DNA from: JAXHMB01 sp034521755
GTDB lineage: Bacteria; Bacteroidota; Rhodothermia; Balneolales; Balneolaceae
Reading direction: 5' to 3'
DNA: 13,192 nucleotides
Assembly (NCBI GenBank): GCA_034521755.1
Contig: JAXHMB010000005.1
Span: forward strand, 1-13,192
Every line of letters begins with the position of its first letter. Position 1 is the stretch's first letter. Below the pieces are notes generated by a model. The model made no database searches. It had not been told where the DNA came from and worked only from the letters and a program-made list of their open reading frames with translations. A program made the position numbers and the translations under genes. Positions 6,232-12,703 of the stretch are shown here, piece after piece.

Positions 6232-7002
6232 ATGAAGCCTACGACAGAAGTCTTGGAATCAATTATTGAGAAAGGTAAGAACGAGCTTAACCGGGATAAT
6301 GTAGGCCTGTTGATGTCCAGTTTTTCTGCCGGGCTGGATATTGGTTTCGGACCGTTACTGATGGGGGTTTTCCTGACTCTGTCGGCAATCGGTTTCGGAG
6401 ATTTAACTACAGAAATTCTGCTTGCAACCGCTTATTCTGTCGGTTTCATCTTAGTTATCCTGGGTCGTTCCGAGCTTTTCACTGAGCATACTACTCTTGC
6501 TGTAATGCCGGTAATTGATGGTCAGGCGTCTGTTAAACAGCTATTAAAGCTCTGGGGTATTGTCTACGTCGGCAATATTGTTGGAGGTATAGTATTCACA
6601 GGCTTGGCCGTGCTTTTGATGCCGGGACTGGGAGTGGTAGCACCTGAAGCATTTGAAACGATTGGATTGAAACTTGTTACTCATCCGCTTCACTGGCTTT
6701 TGATTGCAGGGATATTTGCCGGATGGTTAATGGGGTTGCTGGCATGGCTTGTTACGGCGGCACAGGAAACAATTAGCCGGATCTTTATCATCTGGATTAT
6801 TACCGCAACAATCGGAATACTACATCTTCCGCACTCGATCGCGGGTAACGTTGAAGTACTATTTGGGCTTTTTACCTCTAGTGACATAGGATTTATGGAT
6901 TACTTTTTGTTCCTGATAATGGCCACAATAGGCAACATTCTTGGGGGCGCAATATTTGTGGGTCTTCTGAAGTACGGCCATGTAACTAGAGGCGCAAAAT
7001 AG
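6232..7002 (+). CDS. Formate/nitrite transporter (FNT) family channel
   Basis: A 256-aa inner-membrane protein of the FNT family, pentameric channels passing small monovalent anions such as formate, nitrite or hydrosulfide. Six hydrophobic segments are visible. The first carries SFSAGLDIGFGPLLMG at 30-45. GRSELFTEHTTL at 78-89 corresponds to the conserved ELFT loop of segment 2. HSIAGN at 201-206 places H201 at the central pore histidine (H209 in FocA). The N-terminal cytoplasmic helix (1-25) is normal for the family. Next to TauE/SafE and a rhodanese, sulfide or another sulfur anion is as plausible a substrate as formate or nitrite, but this rests on context. The sequence looks intact. Confidence 0.88.
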   Translation: MKPTTEVLESIIEKGKNELNRDNVGLLMSSFSAGLDIGFGPLLMGVFLTLSAIGFGDLTTEILLATAYSVGFILVILGRSELFTEHTTLAVMPVIDGQASVKQLLKLWGIVYVGNIVGGIVFTGLAVLLMPGLGVVAPEAFETIGLKLVTHPLHWLLIAGIFAGWLMGLLAWLVTAAQETISRIFIIWIITATIGILHLPHSIAGNVEVLFGLFTSSDIGFMDYFLFLIMATIGNILGGAIFVGLLKYGHVTRGAK

Positions 7003-7064
7003 ATTGCAGTTTATATCTTGCCCATCTGTTTCAATTTGATCATTGATTTTATGCTCGTATCCCT

Positions 7065-7162
7065 GCCGTTATTTTAGAATCACAACCGGGAGGGCGGTAT
7101 ATGACCCAAAAAGCTAAATCAAAACAGGTGAAGAGTAGCTCATGCGGTTGTGTTACTGCTGA
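7065..7162 (+). pseudogene. Duplicated fragment of the tauE/safE 3' end
   Basis: About 98 bp closely resemble 5956-6053 of the upstream TauE/SafE gene and encode its residues 207 to about 236. The shared peptide is GGRYMTQKAKSK. The fragment has no start. After AAGTGAAG-like sequence it carries an extra base (GTGAAGAGTAGC against GTGAAGGTAGC) that shifts the frame. It is therefore the tail of a second permease gene, or a partial duplication, left after deletion. Confidence 0.8.
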
Positions 7163-7201
7163 GAACCTATTCGCCGATTGAACTGCGATTTATGATCTTT
7201 A

Positions 7202-7669
7202 CTACTTATTGTCTAATTCTTTAATAAACTCACGCGCCCGGTCACCTCTTAAATATTCAGCCAGCCCAAGCAGTCCTTCATTTAAATATTTTGCATCAAA
7301 ACCTTTGCTTTTCAGATACATCATCGCAATGATAGCCCGATCTCTGTGCGGACATGCCGCCACAATGGTTTTACTTTTGTCTAATTCCTCAATACGATCG
7401 GGAATTTCCGGCAATGGCATCGCTACGGCATAAGGCATCGCCCACGATTGTTGCTCCTCTTCAAACCGGATATCAAGAAGAATGGCGTCGCCGGATATAA
7501 GTAAGTTCACAATGTCTTCACTGCTTACCTTCATCTCTTTTCTGGCCTCATAATCAAAAGAGGTAATGTAGTTGTCCAGTGTGGATTGAGCTGAAACGGA
7601 ACCTGATGATATGCCCATAATGATGATGACTATAGTAAAATTAAGGATTAGCTTTGTAAGCTCTTTCAT
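7202..7669 (-). CDS. Secreted/periplasmic single-domain rhodanese-like protein
   Basis: A 155-aa rhodanese-domain protein with an N-terminal signal peptide. It has a Lys at 2 and 6, a hydrophobic core at about 8-20, and a likely cut after SVSA (A27). Rhodaneses carry sulfane sulfur as a cysteine persulfide and transfer it to acceptors. The LLDIRFEEE segment (64-72) matches the usual LIDVRxxxEY, and the active-site loop CPHRDR holds C106 within VAACPHRDRAIIAM. The CxxxxR loop is complete, supporting sulfurtransferase activity. The ATG at 7669 is preferred over an in-frame start at 7756, because it puts the signal sequence at the very N-terminus and the longer start would lie in the ferritin terminator. 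It converges with the FNT gene. A role in periplasmic sulfur handling with TauE and FNT is inferred. Confidence 0.85.
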   Translation of the reverse strand: MKELTKLILNFTIVIIIMGISSGSVSAQSTLDNYITSFDYEARKEMKVSSEDIVNLLISGDAILLDIRFEEEQQSWAMPYAVAMPLPEIPDRIEELDKSKTIVAACPHRDRAIIAMMYLKSKGFDAKYLNEGLLGLAEYLRGDRAREFIKELDNK

Positions 7670-7736
7670 AGTAGAGAATATTTTAAACTTCAAAATATAC
7701 ATTGAAGCAATTGGCAGTTTACTCCAACAGATTTTC

Positions 7737-7780
7737 AAAAAAATAAAACCACACACACTTTACAACGTGTCCGTGGTTTT
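7737..7780 (-). terminator. Rho-independent terminator of the ferritin gene
   Basis: On - the stem is AAAACCAC (7780-7773) paired with GTGGTTTT (7752-7745), with an inner ACAC/GTGT pairing around the loop. It is followed by TATTTTTTTG. It lies 29 bp past the ferritin stop. Confidence 0.8.
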
Positions 7781-7808
7781 TAGCTTATTAGATATGAGAT
7801 GATTCGTT

Positions 7809-8339
7809 TTATTCAGCCTGACCACTATCATTGCCTGCATTGTTTTGAGGTGCCTGACGTTGTCCCATCTCCTTATCCAGCATAAACAATCCGGTACGAT
7901 CATCACCAACCATTTCAAGCTGCTGCCTGATTCGATCCGTGTTTTCTTCTTCCTCTACTTGTTCATCGATAAACCAGTGCAGCAATGTTTGAAATGGATT
8001 GTCCTTTTCTTCCTGAGCCAATTCGTAGAGGTCGTTAATTCTGCCCGTTATATACTGCTCGTGTTCAAGAGCTTGTTCAAAAGCATGTTTCGGACTTTTT
8101 ATATCAAGTTTAGGTGGATCTATATTGAGCAGTTCTACATGGCCGCCTCGCCGTAGTACATGATCGTAAAAGTACATGGCGTGCTGAATTTCTTCCTCCC
8201 ACTGAACTTTCATCCAGTTTGCAAAACCTTCTAAATTATTTTCTTCAAAATAGGCCGACATTCCTAAATAGATGTATGCAGATTGGAGTTCTGCTTGTAT
8301 TTGTTCATTTATTGCTTTTTGGACTTTTTCTTTAATCAT
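7809..8339 (-). CDS. ftnA: FtnA-type non-haem ferritin
   Basis: A 176-aa cytoplasmic ferritin that oxidises Fe2+ and stores iron as a mineral core in a 24-subunit shell. With the ATG at 8339 the diiron ligands fall exactly at E. coli FtnA numbering: E17, E50, H53, E94, Q127 and E130. That decides this start over the in-frame one at 8384. The four-helix bundle is followed by a short helix and a polar, Gln/Asn-rich tail (about 165-176). No haem-ligand Met in the bacterioferritin position is apparent, so this is not Bfr. It has its own terminator downstream (7737-7780). The intergenic region to peroxiredoxin contains that gene's terminator, so the two are separate - strand transcription units. 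Iron sequestration complements peroxide removal by the neighbouring Prx. Confidence 0.93.
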   Translation of the reverse strand: MIKEKVQKAINEQIQAELQSAYIYLGMSAYFEENNLEGFANWMKVQWEEEIQHAMYFYDHVLRRGGHVELLNIDPPKLDIKSPKHAFEQALEHEQYITGRINDLYELAQEEKDNPFQTLLHWFIDEQVEEEENTDRIRQQLEMVGDDRTGLFMLDKEMGQRQAPQNNAGNDSGQAE

Positions 8340-8445
8340 AATAAAATCTGTTTTTAAAAGGTTATTGTAAATTTCACGTGACAATCCGTTACTGTTAAGC
8401 CTGCTAATTCACATGATGTAGCAGTTTTACTTGCCAATGCGTTGA

Positions 8446-8496
8446 TCTTTAAAGTATAGAAAAATGCCCAACTGCGGATAGCAATCCGGCATTTTT
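8446..8496 (-). terminator. Rho-independent terminator of the peroxiredoxin gene
   Basis: On - the 9-bp stem is AAAAATGCC (8496-8488) paired with GGCATTTTT (8468-8460), with an internal GGATTGCTATCC hairpin. It is followed by CTATACTTT. It begins 18 bp after the peroxiredoxin stop. Confidence 0.7.
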
Positions 8497-8513
8497 CTTT
8501 TTGGGGTATTCCT

Positions 8514-9164
8514 CTACTTCATCTCTTTGTGGCAAAACCACCAGTCGTAGCAATCCTTATTTCCCCGACGTTCTGCAGCGTCTTTTTCGGTTGCTGCAGG
8601 TGGTATGATCACGCGATCTTTTATGAGTTCGTTATTAGGCCAGTTTTCAGGCAGTGCAACGTTTTCTTTCTCATGCATCTGTAATGCCTTCAGGGCCCGC
8701 AGTACTTCATCTACCTGTCGCCCTATTTCTTGTGGATAGTAGATAGAGAGCCTGATGCGTCCTTCCGGATCAATAATAAAAACCGCTCGAACAGTATTTG
8801 TACCTTTCTCGGGAGCAATCATTCCAAAACGCTTGGCAACTCGCCCCATCTCATCCCCTATAATAGGAAATGGAATCTCAACATCGAGATTTTCCTTAAT
8901 CCACTCCGTCCATTTAATATGAGAGAAGACCTGATCAACAGAAAGTCCCAATAACTCTGTATTCAGCTCTTTAAATTGTTCTGCTCTATTTGCAAAAGCG
9001 ACAAATTCAGTAGTACATACCGGGGTAAAGTCACCGGGATGGCTGAAAAGCACCAACCATTTTCCCTTATAGTCGTCGGGTAATTTTTTTGGTCCGTGCG
9101 TCGTGCTTACTTCCATTTCAGGAAACATATCGCCTAACAATGGCATTCTTTCTTGTTCTTCCAT
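8514..9164 (-). CDS. Prx6-family peroxiredoxin (archaeal ApTPx-like)
   Basis: A 216-aa thiol peroxidase that reduces H2O2 and organic peroxides in the cytoplasm. The peroxidatic site FSHPGDFTPVCTTEF gives C50, with P43 and T47 of the PxxxTxxC motif. SHIKWTEWI (81-89) and TVRAVFIIDP (124-133) are Prx6 signatures. The C-terminal arm ends in CYDWWFC, with C205 and C211 spaced six apart, as are C207 and C213 of Aeropyrum pernix ApTPx, which form the resolving disulfide. The start at 9164 makes the catalytic Cys residue 50, as in ApTPx. An in-frame ATG at 9191 would add nine residues. No strong Shine-Dalgarno sequence precedes either. A terminator follows at 8446-8496. The archaeal-like form suggests old lateral transfer or a widespread subfamily. 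Confidence 0.92.
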   Translation of the reverse strand: MEEQERMPLLGDMFPEMEVSTTHGPKKLPDDYKGKWLVLFSHPGDFTPVCTTEFVAFANRAEQFKELNTELLGLSVDQVFSHIKWTEWIKENLDVEIPFPIIGDEMGRVAKRFGMIAPEKGTNTVRAVFIIDPEGRIRLSIYYPQEIGRQVDEVLRALKALQMHEKENVALPENWPNNELIKDRVIIPPAATEKDAAERRGNKDCYDWWFCHKEMK

Positions 9165-9298
9165 TATACTTAATTTTTGATTTTTAGCCATTTCAAAACG
9201 GCTTAATTTAATTCCATTAATAACATACACATCATATGAAAGATGATAGTACATGTTATTACATGTAAGCACCGGAAGAAAGTTGAGCAAAACATTAG

Positions 9299-9545
9299 GT
9301 CATCAATGAAATAGACCAACGGAAGAGTTTGATGGGTGGCATATCCTGGAGGGTTGATTAGATAAAATTCGTTTCGCAGTCTGGCCACTCGGTTTTTATG
9401 TAATAACCATTGCATCGTTTTTTTGAAAGCTTTATCAAGTGAGACGAAGCTTTTTAATTACTCCATTGAAAGTAAAAGTATACTTTCCCTGTCTTCTCAT
9501 TTCATCCAGAAAAGCATCAAGATATAGGTGCTATGAGTCACCCAT
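9299..9545 (-). pseudogene. Relic of a second abiEi antitoxin gene (N-terminal part)
   Basis: Homologous to codons 1-84 of the intact abiEi (3674 down to about 3425). From the ATG at 9545 it reads M-G-D-S then a stop at codon 5. The same frame continues LDAFLDEMRRQGKYTFTFNGV, then has two stops near codon 38 and a frame change. It resumes as KNRVARLRNEFYLINPPGYA and ends at FIDDLM. The homology stops at 9299 beside the peroxiredoxin promoter region, and no abiEii remains. A 70-codon open frame (9203-9415) within it is residual, not a gene. Confidence 0.85.
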
Positions 9546-9548
9546 AAT

Positions 9549-9598
9549 TAGTTTTTTTTCGCAAAAGGGGTTGAAGTTCCGCCCGTTATGCAGTTGAA
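9549..9598 (-). promoter_or_regulatory. Decayed abiE operator upstream of the abiEi relic
   Basis: Aligns with the intact operator at 3679-3737. GCAAAAGGGG, then GAAGTTCCGCCCGTT and TGCAGTT, are conserved. The outer left arm has decayed to a T-tract, so the symmetry is mostly lost. The spacer GAAGTTCCGCCCG is better preserved than the outer arms. Confidence 0.6.
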
Positions 9599-9679
9599 AA
9601 CAAACAAAAAGTGAAACATTAACGGCTATACTTATGATTGCTGAGTCTTGAAAAGGGAGAGACTTATTAATAGGAGGTG

Positions 9680-9845
9680 GCGGCAAACAAATCTTTCATT
9701 TCCCTTCTCTTTACCCACTTTAAAGGAAAATTGAAGTACCGGCCGTAGAATTGAGTCAATAAAGTGCATTTAAACGCAAAAGAGTGAATAATTTTGCTTT
9801 TTCCGGGCGTACACTCCAAAGCCACATAATATTTAGTGTGGTTTT
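9680..9845. repeat. Dispersed module R, copy R4 (left half, different hairpin)
   Basis: The left part matches R2 and R3: GCGGCAAACAAATCTTTCAT, the CTTTACCCACTTTAAAGG block, AAAGTGCATTTAAACGCAAA, AGTGAATAATTTTGC and TTCCGGGCGTACA. Homology stops right after the first CGTAC (9808-9812). From there a different terminator-like hairpin replaces the GCCATAAGATA stem, and no GGCCAACATACGG right half is found. It stands in the same relation to the abiEi relic as R3 does to intact abiEi. Confidence 0.8.
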
Positions 9846-9849
9846 TTCT
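9818..9849 (+). terminator. Alternative terminator hairpin in R4
   Basis: A 9-bp stem pairs AAAGCCACA (9818-9826) with TGTGGTTTT (9837-9845, one G-T pair) over the loop TAATATTTAG. It is followed by TTCTTT after a T-run. It occupies the place where R1-R3 have their hairpin. Confidence 0.65.
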
Positions 9850-10232
9850 TTATCTGATTTCTTTTTGTTCATCGTTAAGTAGCTTAGCCTGTGTAATACC
9901 GTTCCGGAAGCTCCAGCTTCAAATTTAGGCCCAGTTTGCCGATGCAAACAGAACCCTATCCCTGTCCCTTTCCCTAACGTCGCTTGCGTTATGCCGCTCC
10001 GCCAAGGGCAAGGGAACTCCTTGGTGAATTGGGTGGCAGTAATCTACGCATCACCCAATTCGATATTCTACGGGTCATCCTGAACCCGGTTTACCGGGAT
10101 GAAGGACCTGCACAGGTTTAATGAAAGCTCGGCTGCCCGTATCGACTACCACACCGTCATCGGTCTTCGGTCCCCGGTCAAAACCCACGGAATATTGAAC
10201 ATCGAAACAAGGAACAAGGAATATCTGAATAA
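9849..10232. other. Non-coding spacer with small hairpins
   Basis: No convincing gene is seen. It holds three clean inverted repeats: CCAAGG (10002-10007) with CCTTGG (10019-10024), GAATTGGGTG (10026-10035) with CACCCAATTC (10052-10061), and CCCGG-TTTA-CCGGG (10085-10098). The text resembles dispersed intergenic sequence common in such genomes. IS-A ends at its right border. Confidence 0.5.
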
Positions 10233-10258
10233 GGGTCTTGTCCTAAAATAAGTTTACA
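10233..10258. repeat. IS-A terminal inverted repeat (orfB end)
   Basis: The inner part TGTCCTAAAATAAGTTTACA (10239-10258) matches the reversed right end at 16 of 20 positions. The outer GGGTC also matches. Confidence 0.75.
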
Positions 10259-10270
10259 GTTTTTGTTTTA

Positions 10271-11109
10271 TTAAGCGGCGCGATGCACCTGCTCGGGGAA
10301 CTGGTATTTAAGACTCAGATGTGGTCGTTCTTCATTATATAATTTAATGGCTGCCTTTACAGCCTGTTTGGCTTGACGGGTATCTCGAAAGACCATATCA
10401 AGGTAATATTCTCCTTTCAATATTCCATTCACCCGTTCTGCCTGGGCATTTTCAGCGCAATGATCTACCTCAGTCATGCTTATGAGGCATCCGGCATCTT
10501 GAAGGCGTCTTGTATAGTCTTTGCTGCGATACTGACTGCCCCGGTCCGAATGATGAACAGGAGTTTTCCCTTCCGGAAGATCAGCTAATGCCATATTCAA
10601 TGCTCGTAAAGCACCTTCAAGCTCCAAACTTTCCGAGACGTCCCATCCCACAATTTTACGCGAATACACATCACTGATCAACGCCATATAGCAAAACCCT
10701 TCCATGGTATGCAGGTAACTAATATCGGCCACCCAACCCTGATGGGGAGCTTCAATGGGCGTCTGATCCAAGATGTTCTTCCACCAGGTGCGGGCTCCAT
10801 CGGTGGTGCGGGGACCCCGGGCCTTGCGTTTGGGAACGAGCAAGTTGTGCGCTCGGAGCACCCCAAACAGTTTATCCCGTCCTATCTTCAAGGACTGCCG
10901 GGTAAACTCCGGGCTAAGAAGCCGGTGCAGCTTTCGCGTACCCAGGCGCGGGTGATGGGCTCGTTTGCTCCGTACCAGCTCGAGCACGAGCTGCTCGGAT
11001 TGCTTGCTGAGCCTCGAAGCCTGCACCCCTGGTAGTAGCCTTGCCGGGAGATTCCCGCGCGCCTGCAGAGCGCACTTACTGATACCTTTGCCCTTCCTGT
11101 GCTACTCAT
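10271..11109 (-). pseudogene. IS-A transposase OrfB (IS3 family, DDE), frameshifted near the N-terminus
   Basis: The catalytic subunit of an IS3-family transposase (rve-type integrase core). The frame starting at the ATG at 11109 encodes VSALCRRAGISRQGYYQ and then runs out at 10888. The rest continues in another frame from about 11026 to 10271. The join is a run of four G on the - strand (11024-11027 region, CCAGGGGTGC), where five G would keep the frame, so one base appears lost. The downstream 251 codons hold a complete catalytic core: D in WVADISY, D in HHSDRGSQY and E in QAERVNGILK, with the last two 35 residues apart as in canonical DD(35)E. The C-terminal LYNEERPHLSL motif is present. 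A -1 slip on G-GGG could in principle restore it, but mutation is the simpler reading. Confidence 0.85.
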
Positions 11110-11483
11110 TTCGATGGCTTGGTACCTTCTTTTTTTTTGAACTCATCCAGGTCCACCCCAAGCTCCTGGCAGGCCAGCTTTAAGTAGCTCTCGCTTAACT
11201 TATGGTCCACATGAGCGTCAGCCAGGCTTTCTTTAAGCCGGGCAATCTGCTGCTCGAGTTCTTTTATCCGATTGGCTTCTCCCATCGTTTCTATGCGTAC
11301 AATTTTATTTAATAAATGAGCTTTACCATACTTTTTCTTCCATCCGTGAATGCTTGACGGACAACACCCATACAGCTTGGCTGCTTGATTGGCAGTATAA
11401 CGCCCTTGCTCGATTTGTTCAATAACCTGAAGCTTAAACGCTTCACTATATCGATTGGTAATTCGTCGGTTCCTGGTATTCAT
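11106..11483 (-). CDS. IS-A OrfA, IS3-family transposase DNA-binding subunit
   Basis: A 125-aa OrfA. It has an N-terminal helix-turn-helix (about 10-55; QAAKLYGCCPSSIHGWKKKY) that binds the IS ends, followed by a leucine-zipper-like coiled coil (about 70-105; IKELEQQIARLKESLADAHV). Near its end nine A residues followed by G (11138-11129 on -) form an A-AAA-AAG type slippery site. A -1 shift there enters the orfB frame directly, giving KKRRYQAIEMSS, the usual way IS3 elements make the OrfAB transposase. The stop overlaps the orfB ATG as ATGA. Intact. Confidence 0.88.
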   Translation of the reverse strand: MNTRNRRITNRYSEAFKLQVIEQIEQGRYTANQAAKLYGCCPSSIHGWKKKYGKAHLLNKIVRIETMGEANRIKELEQQIARLKESLADAHVDHKLSESYLKLACQELGVDLDEFKKKEGTKPSK

Positions 11484-11498
11484 TTCTATCCTGATTTG

Positions 11499-11524
11499 TG
11501 TAAACCTATTTCAGGATGTGACCC
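11499..11524. repeat. IS-A terminal inverted repeat (orfA end)
   Basis: TGTAAACCTATTTCAGGATG followed by TGACCC is the inverted partner of 10233-10258. Together with ATCCTGATTTG at 11488-11498 it also forms a local palindrome (ATCCTGA...TCAGGAT). Confidence 0.75.
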
Positions 11525-11530
11525 CCACCG

Positions 11531-11736
11531 ATTCATCGTCAAGTTTGCCTATGAAAGATAAAACGCCCCAAACAAGCCCCGAATGATTCTCAAGAGCTTA
11601 AAAAGCAGGTAAAGCACCTCCTCTGAGGCGCCTGGAGCTTGAACAGCAACGCTCGGAGTTCTATCAAAGCATGATCGATATTGCCGAACGGGAATTGGGA
11701 ATAGCCATTCGAAAAAAGTTCGACACCAAGCCATAG
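11531..11736 (+). pseudogene. IS-B OrfA remnant (C-terminal coiled coil), frame-broken
   Basis: In pieces the reading is MKDKTPQTSPE then stop (11551-11586), DSQELKKQVKHLL then stop (11585-11626), and RRLELEQQRSEFYQSMIDIA continuing to AIRKKFDTKP and stop (11626-11736). The first and third pieces share a frame and the middle one is shifted, so two compensating indels lie between. The text matches the coiled-coil end of IS3 OrfA proteins. The slippery heptamer A-AAA-AAG is preserved at 11712-11718. Confidence 0.75.
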
Positions 11737-11765
11737 AATTACTACGCCGCCGCTACCGGGTTTCG

Positions 11766-12668
11766 ATGAGCCGGTTAGCCGAGTGGCTTGGTGTGAGCCG
11801 TGCAGCATTATATAAATCCAGGAACCGGTTTGAGGCGTATAAAGATCTCTGCCGGGATGTGATTGATTTTGTGGATGCTGAGCGAGCGGTGAATAAAAAA
11901 ATAGGGGGAGTTAAACTTTGCCGGTTGTTTAACACCTCTGGGCAGCACGTTAGTATAGGTCGAGACCGGTTTTTAACCATTTTACGGGAACATGGCCGGT
12001 TAGCACGTAAGAAGAGATCCCGATACACAAAGTCTATTGGCGAGCATGAACAACGCATGGATTTAGCCTATAAATTAGCCGTAGCCGGCCCTGGGCACCT
12101 GTGGGTTCATGACGACACAGAAGTGGCTATCAAGAGTGGAAAAGCTCATTTAGCGCTCTCAACGGATGCCTACAGCAGCATGGTGATGGGCTACAGTTGG
12201 TCCAGGCGAGCCAAGACTCAGCATGTCAAGCAGGCTCTGGAAATGGCCCTTCAGGATCATGTGCCTGGAGAGCTGCAGCTTATTCACCATAGTGATAACG
12301 GCAGTATTTATGCCAGTAAGGCCTACCAACGCTTGTTAACAGATATTGAGGTAAGTTTTTCTCCACCAGGGCGCCCGGATCGTAACCCTATAGCCGAGCA
12401 AGCATCGACCCAGACCTTTAAAGAGGGATGCTTGTGTGATGCCGCCGGTAAAACCTTTGACCAGATGGCCGAGCAATTGCCGTTGTACATCAGGCACTAT
12501 AATGAAAGGCGGCCTCACATGAGCTGTAATTACGCAACTCCAGCACAGGTACAGGCTGGTCAGGTGCAACCGGTTAAACGCTGGAAACAGCGACCAAAGA
12601 GCTACCTGCCGAGGAAGCCATCCGAGACCGAAAAAAACAAGATAGAACCTCACAAGAAAAAGTGTTAA
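11766..12668 (+). CDS. IS-B OrfB, divergent IS3-family transposase catalytic subunit
   Basis: A 300-aa rve-type transposase from the ATG at 11766. In the native element it would be read by -1 frameshift from 11712-11718 as VRHQAIELLRRRYRVSMSRL. The N-terminal HTH region SRLAEWLGVSRAALYK (2-17) and the IS3 linker are present. Catalytic D116 lies in WVHDDTEV where relatives have W-x-x-D-I-T-Y, D177 lies in HHSDNGSIY (usual HSDRGSQY), and E211 lies in IAEQASTQTFK (usual ERVNGILK). The second Asp and Glu are 33 residues apart instead of 35. The ORF is fully open with a Lys-rich C-terminus. Core acidic residues are kept but surrounding motif positions are changed, so it may be inactive, divergent or under other selection. 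Confidence 0.8.
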   Translation: MSRLAEWLGVSRAALYKSRNRFEAYKDLCRDVIDFVDAERAVNKKIGGVKLCRLFNTSGQHVSIGRDRFLTILREHGRLARKKRSRYTKSIGEHEQRMDLAYKLAVAGPGHLWVHDDTEVAIKSGKAHLALSTDAYSSMVMGYSWSRRAKTQHVKQALEMALQDHVPGELQLIHHSDNGSIYASKAYQRLLTDIEVSFSPPGRPDRNPIAEQASTQTFKEGCLCDAAGKTFDQMAEQLPLYIRHYNERRPHMSCNYATPAQVQAGQVQPVKRWKQRPKSYLPRKPSETEKNKIEPHKKKC

Positions 12669-12703
12669 CCTTATTCAGGAACAGTGAAAAAATAACCCAA
12701 AAA

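Larger units (their letters stand above)
10233..11524 (-). mobile_element. IS-A, IS3-family insertion sequence, ends intact
   Basis: About 1.29 kb, bounded by imperfect terminal inverted repeats of about 26 bp. The left end (10233-10258) starts GGGTCTTGTCCTAAAATA. The right end (11499-11524) reads, reversed, GGGTCACATCCTGAAATA, and both continue to GTTTACA. It has the normal IS3 layout of orfA and orfB in the -1 phase. Exact tips and target duplication are uncertain. If the element proper starts at TG, the left tip is 10239. OrfB is frameshifted, so the copy may be inactive by itself. Confidence 0.85.

Noticed and set aside
7845..8156. 103-codon + strand ORF
   Set aside because: Shadow of the ferritin gene, whose metal ligands are all in the - strand frame.
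1..9850. CRISPR array from the recurring repeats
   Set aside because: The copies are about 1.7-6 kb apart, ~250 bp long and internally structured, with no short regular spacers and no cas genes.
9756..9947. 63-codon - strand ORF across R4
   Set aside because: It crosses a terminator-like hairpin and a repeat boundary and has no protein-like features.
10678..11183. Several ORFs of 60-108 codons on both strands in the IS-A orfB region
   Set aside because: They are alternative frames of a GC-rich transposase segment. Only the two - strand frames that join at the G run match IS3 OrfB.
12336..12653. 105-codon - strand ORF under IS-B orfB
   Set aside because: Antisense shadow of the transposase.
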